NCBI GenBank assembly: GCA_964472135.1
Contig: CAYYJB010000094.1
Location: 1-6,903, forward strand
Source of the DNA: JAUREX01 sp964472135
GTDB taxonomy: Bacteria > Pseudomonadota > Alphaproteobacteria > Rhodobacterales > Rhodobacteraceae
Reading direction: 5' to 3'
Length of the DNA: 6,903 nucleotides
In this document: one piece after another, positions 5,875 to 6,903 of the stretch
Layout of the letters: every line of letters starts with the position of its first letter
Numbering within the stretch: position 1 is the stretch's first letter
Translations under genes and position numbers: made by a program
Notes under the pieces: model-generated
The model's input: the letters and a program-made list of their open reading frames with translations, nothing else
What the model was told of the DNA's origin: nothing
Databases searched by the model: none

Positions 5875-6618
5875 GCGGCAGAAGGCGGCGGATTGCAGAT
5901 CCACCCGATGGATCAGTTCATCGTGGAGCCCCTGTTCGGCGAGGGGCCGGTGCACTGGTATACCCCCACGAACGTCACCCTCTGGCTCGTGCTCGCGGTG
6001 GTCGCGATCGGGCTTCTGATGGTAGTGGGCACGCGGCGCCGGGCCATCGTGCCCTCGCGCAGCCAGTCGGTGGCCGAGCTGATGTACGGCTTCGTGCACA
6101 ACATGGTCGAAGAGGTCGCGGGCCATGACGGGGTGAAGTATTTTCCCTATGTCCTGACGCTCTTCCTCTTCATCCTGTTTGCGAACGTGCTCGGCCTCAT
6201 CCCCACGAGCTTCACGACCACCAGCCATGTGGCGGTGACGGCGACGCTCGCGCTCGCAGTTTTCCTCGGTGTCACGCTGCTCGGGCTGGCGCGCAAGGGG
6301 CTCGGGTTCCTCGCGATGTTCTGGGTGTCGTCGGCGCCGCTGGCGCTGCGGCCGATCCTCGCGCTGATCGAACTGATCTCCTATTTCGTGCGTCCCGTCA
6401 GCCACTCCATCCGACTTGCGGGGAACCTGATGGCGGGCCACGCGGTGCTGAAGGTGTTCGCGGGTTTCGCCTCGGTCGCGATCGTCTCGCCTGTCGCCAT
6501 CGGGGCGATGACGGCGATCTATGCGCTCGAGGTTCTGGTCGCGGTCATCCAGGCCTATGTCTTCACCATCCTGACCTGCGTCTACCTCAAGGACGCGGTG
6601 GGCGACGCCCACCACTAG
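5872..6618 (+). CDS. atpB: F0F1 ATP synthase subunit a
   Basis: This 248-residue integral membrane protein forms the stator half-channels through which protons reach and leave the c-ring. It opens with the alphaproteobacterial pattern MAAEGGGL..HPMDQFIVEPLFG, followed by several hydrophobic helices. The essential arginine (E. coli R210) is R181 within SHSIRLAGNLMAGH (177-190). Other conserved channel residues are E220 and Q227 in ALEVLVAVIQAYVFTILT (218-235). The end VYLKDAVGDAHH also matches relatives. The start is GTG, deduced from the ribosome site and from the family N-terminus. It is preceded by atpI (45 nt) and followed by atpE (41 nt); the latter spacer, 6619-6659, shows only the atpE ribosome site. 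All key residues are present and the length is normal, so the gene is expected to be functional. Confidence 0.97.
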   Translation: MAAEGGGLQIHPMDQFIVEPLFGEGPVHWYTPTNVTLWLVLAVVAIGLLMVVGTRRRAIVPSRSQSVAELMYGFVHNMVEEVAGHDGVKYFPYVLTLFLFILFANVLGLIPTSFTTTSHVAVTATLALAVFLGVTLLGLARKGLGFLAMFWVSSAPLALRPILALIELISYFVRPVSHSIRLAGNLMAGHAVLKVFAGFASVAIVSPVAIGAMTAIYALEVLVAVIQAYVFTILTCVYLKDAVGDAHH

Positions 6619-6659
6619 GGTCATCCAATCCAGCCATTCCAATCAACAGGAGAGACGAC

Positions 6660-6896
6660 ATGGAAGGCGATATCGCTCAAATGGGCAAATTCATCGGCGC
6701 GGGCCTTGCCACCATCGGGCTTGGCGGCGCGGGCATCGGCGTGGGCCACGTTGCCGGCAACTTCCTCGCCGGCGCGCTGCGCAACCCCTCGGCGGCCGCG
6801 AGCCAGACCGCGACGCTCTTCGTCGGCATCGCCTTCGCCGAAGCGCTGGGGATCTTCTCGTTCCTCATCGCGCTTCTGCTGATGTTCGCCGTCTGA
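6660..6896 (+). CDS. atpE: F0F1 ATP synthase subunit c
   Basis: This 78-residue proteolipid makes up the rotating c-ring. It is a two-helix hairpin: helix 1 carries the Gly-rich packing motif GLGGAGIGVG (20-29), the polar loop is ALRNPSAA (39-46) with the conserved R41-N42-P43 that contacts the F1 stalk, and helix 2 carries the proton-binding carboxylate E61 in FVGIAFAEALGIFSF (54-68). Glu instead of the E. coli Asp is usual in alphaproteobacteria. The helix-1 Gln and neighbouring polar residues typical of Na+-binding rings are not seen, so proton coupling is inferred. AGGAG (6648-6652) lies 7 nt before the ATG, the strongest ribosome site in the window and fitting for the subunit needed in about ten copies. 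The operon probably continues with b-type subunit genes beyond the right edge. Confidence 0.97.
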   Translation: MEGDIAQMGKFIGAGLATIGLGGAGIGVGHVAGNFLAGALRNPSAAASQTATLFVGIAFAEALGIFSFLIALLLMFAV

Positions 6897-6903
6897 TCGG
6901 ACA

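Noticed and set aside
5473..6642. Long antisense open frame (389 codons) opposite atpI and atpB.
   Set aside because: Low-complexity Arg/His/Glu/Asp composition and opposite to two well-conserved genes; a GC-rich shadow.

Overview
The window is very GC-rich and carries ordinary chromosomal genes that point to an alphaproteobacterium, most likely of the Rhodobacteraceae (Rhodobacter/Paracoccus/Roseobacter relatives). The main support is an F0 ATP synthase operon that begins atpI-atpB-atpE, separate from any F1 genes. The deduced AtpB and AtpE also carry alphaproteobacterial features, such as a Glu rather than Asp as the proton-binding residue of subunit c. No phage, transposon, CRISPR, tRNA or rRNA signal was seen.

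Layout. Positions 61-3754 hold glcD-glcE-glcF, a tightly packed operon for the three-subunit glycolate oxidase (two FAD-type subunits plus an iron-sulfur subunit), with an ATGA overlap between glcD and glcE and 4 nt between glcE and glcF. A LysR-type regulator (3798-4703) follows 43 nt later on the same strand. After an assembly gap comes the C-terminal end of an EamA/DMT-type membrane transporter (to 4966). Convergent with it is a small ArsR-family regulator on the minus strand (4974-5312). The two stop codons lie 7 nt apart across a shared hairpin. From 5506 the F0 operon runs rightward: atpI, atpB, atpE, with the remaining b-type subunit genes expected beyond the right edge.

Two runs of exactly 100 N (2054-2153 and 4705-4804) look like fixed-size scaffold placeholders, not measured gaps. 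The first interrupts glcE: reading frame changes across it, and family comparison suggests about 200-300 nt are missing. The second hides most of the transporter, probably about 700 nt. Neither gene should be called broken on this evidence.

How the genes work together. GlcDEF would oxidise glycolate to glyoxylate and pass electrons via FAD and Fe-S clusters to the respiratory quinone pool. The adjacent LysR regulator and transporter may be a separate regulator-exporter pair or belong with glycolate use; the sequence does not decide. AtpI/AtpB/AtpE form the proton path of ATP synthase. The ArsR-atpI spacer holds an 18-bp perfect palindrome overlapping a plausible arsR -35 box, a likely autoregulatory operator, and an alphaproteobacterial-type promoter for the atp operon.

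I found no convincing undescribed system. The most useful second-look items are the palindromic operator with a possibly leaderless arsR message, the in-frame 15-bp tandem repeat in the FAD-binding part of glcE, the hairpin between atpI and atpB, and the two mis-sized gaps.
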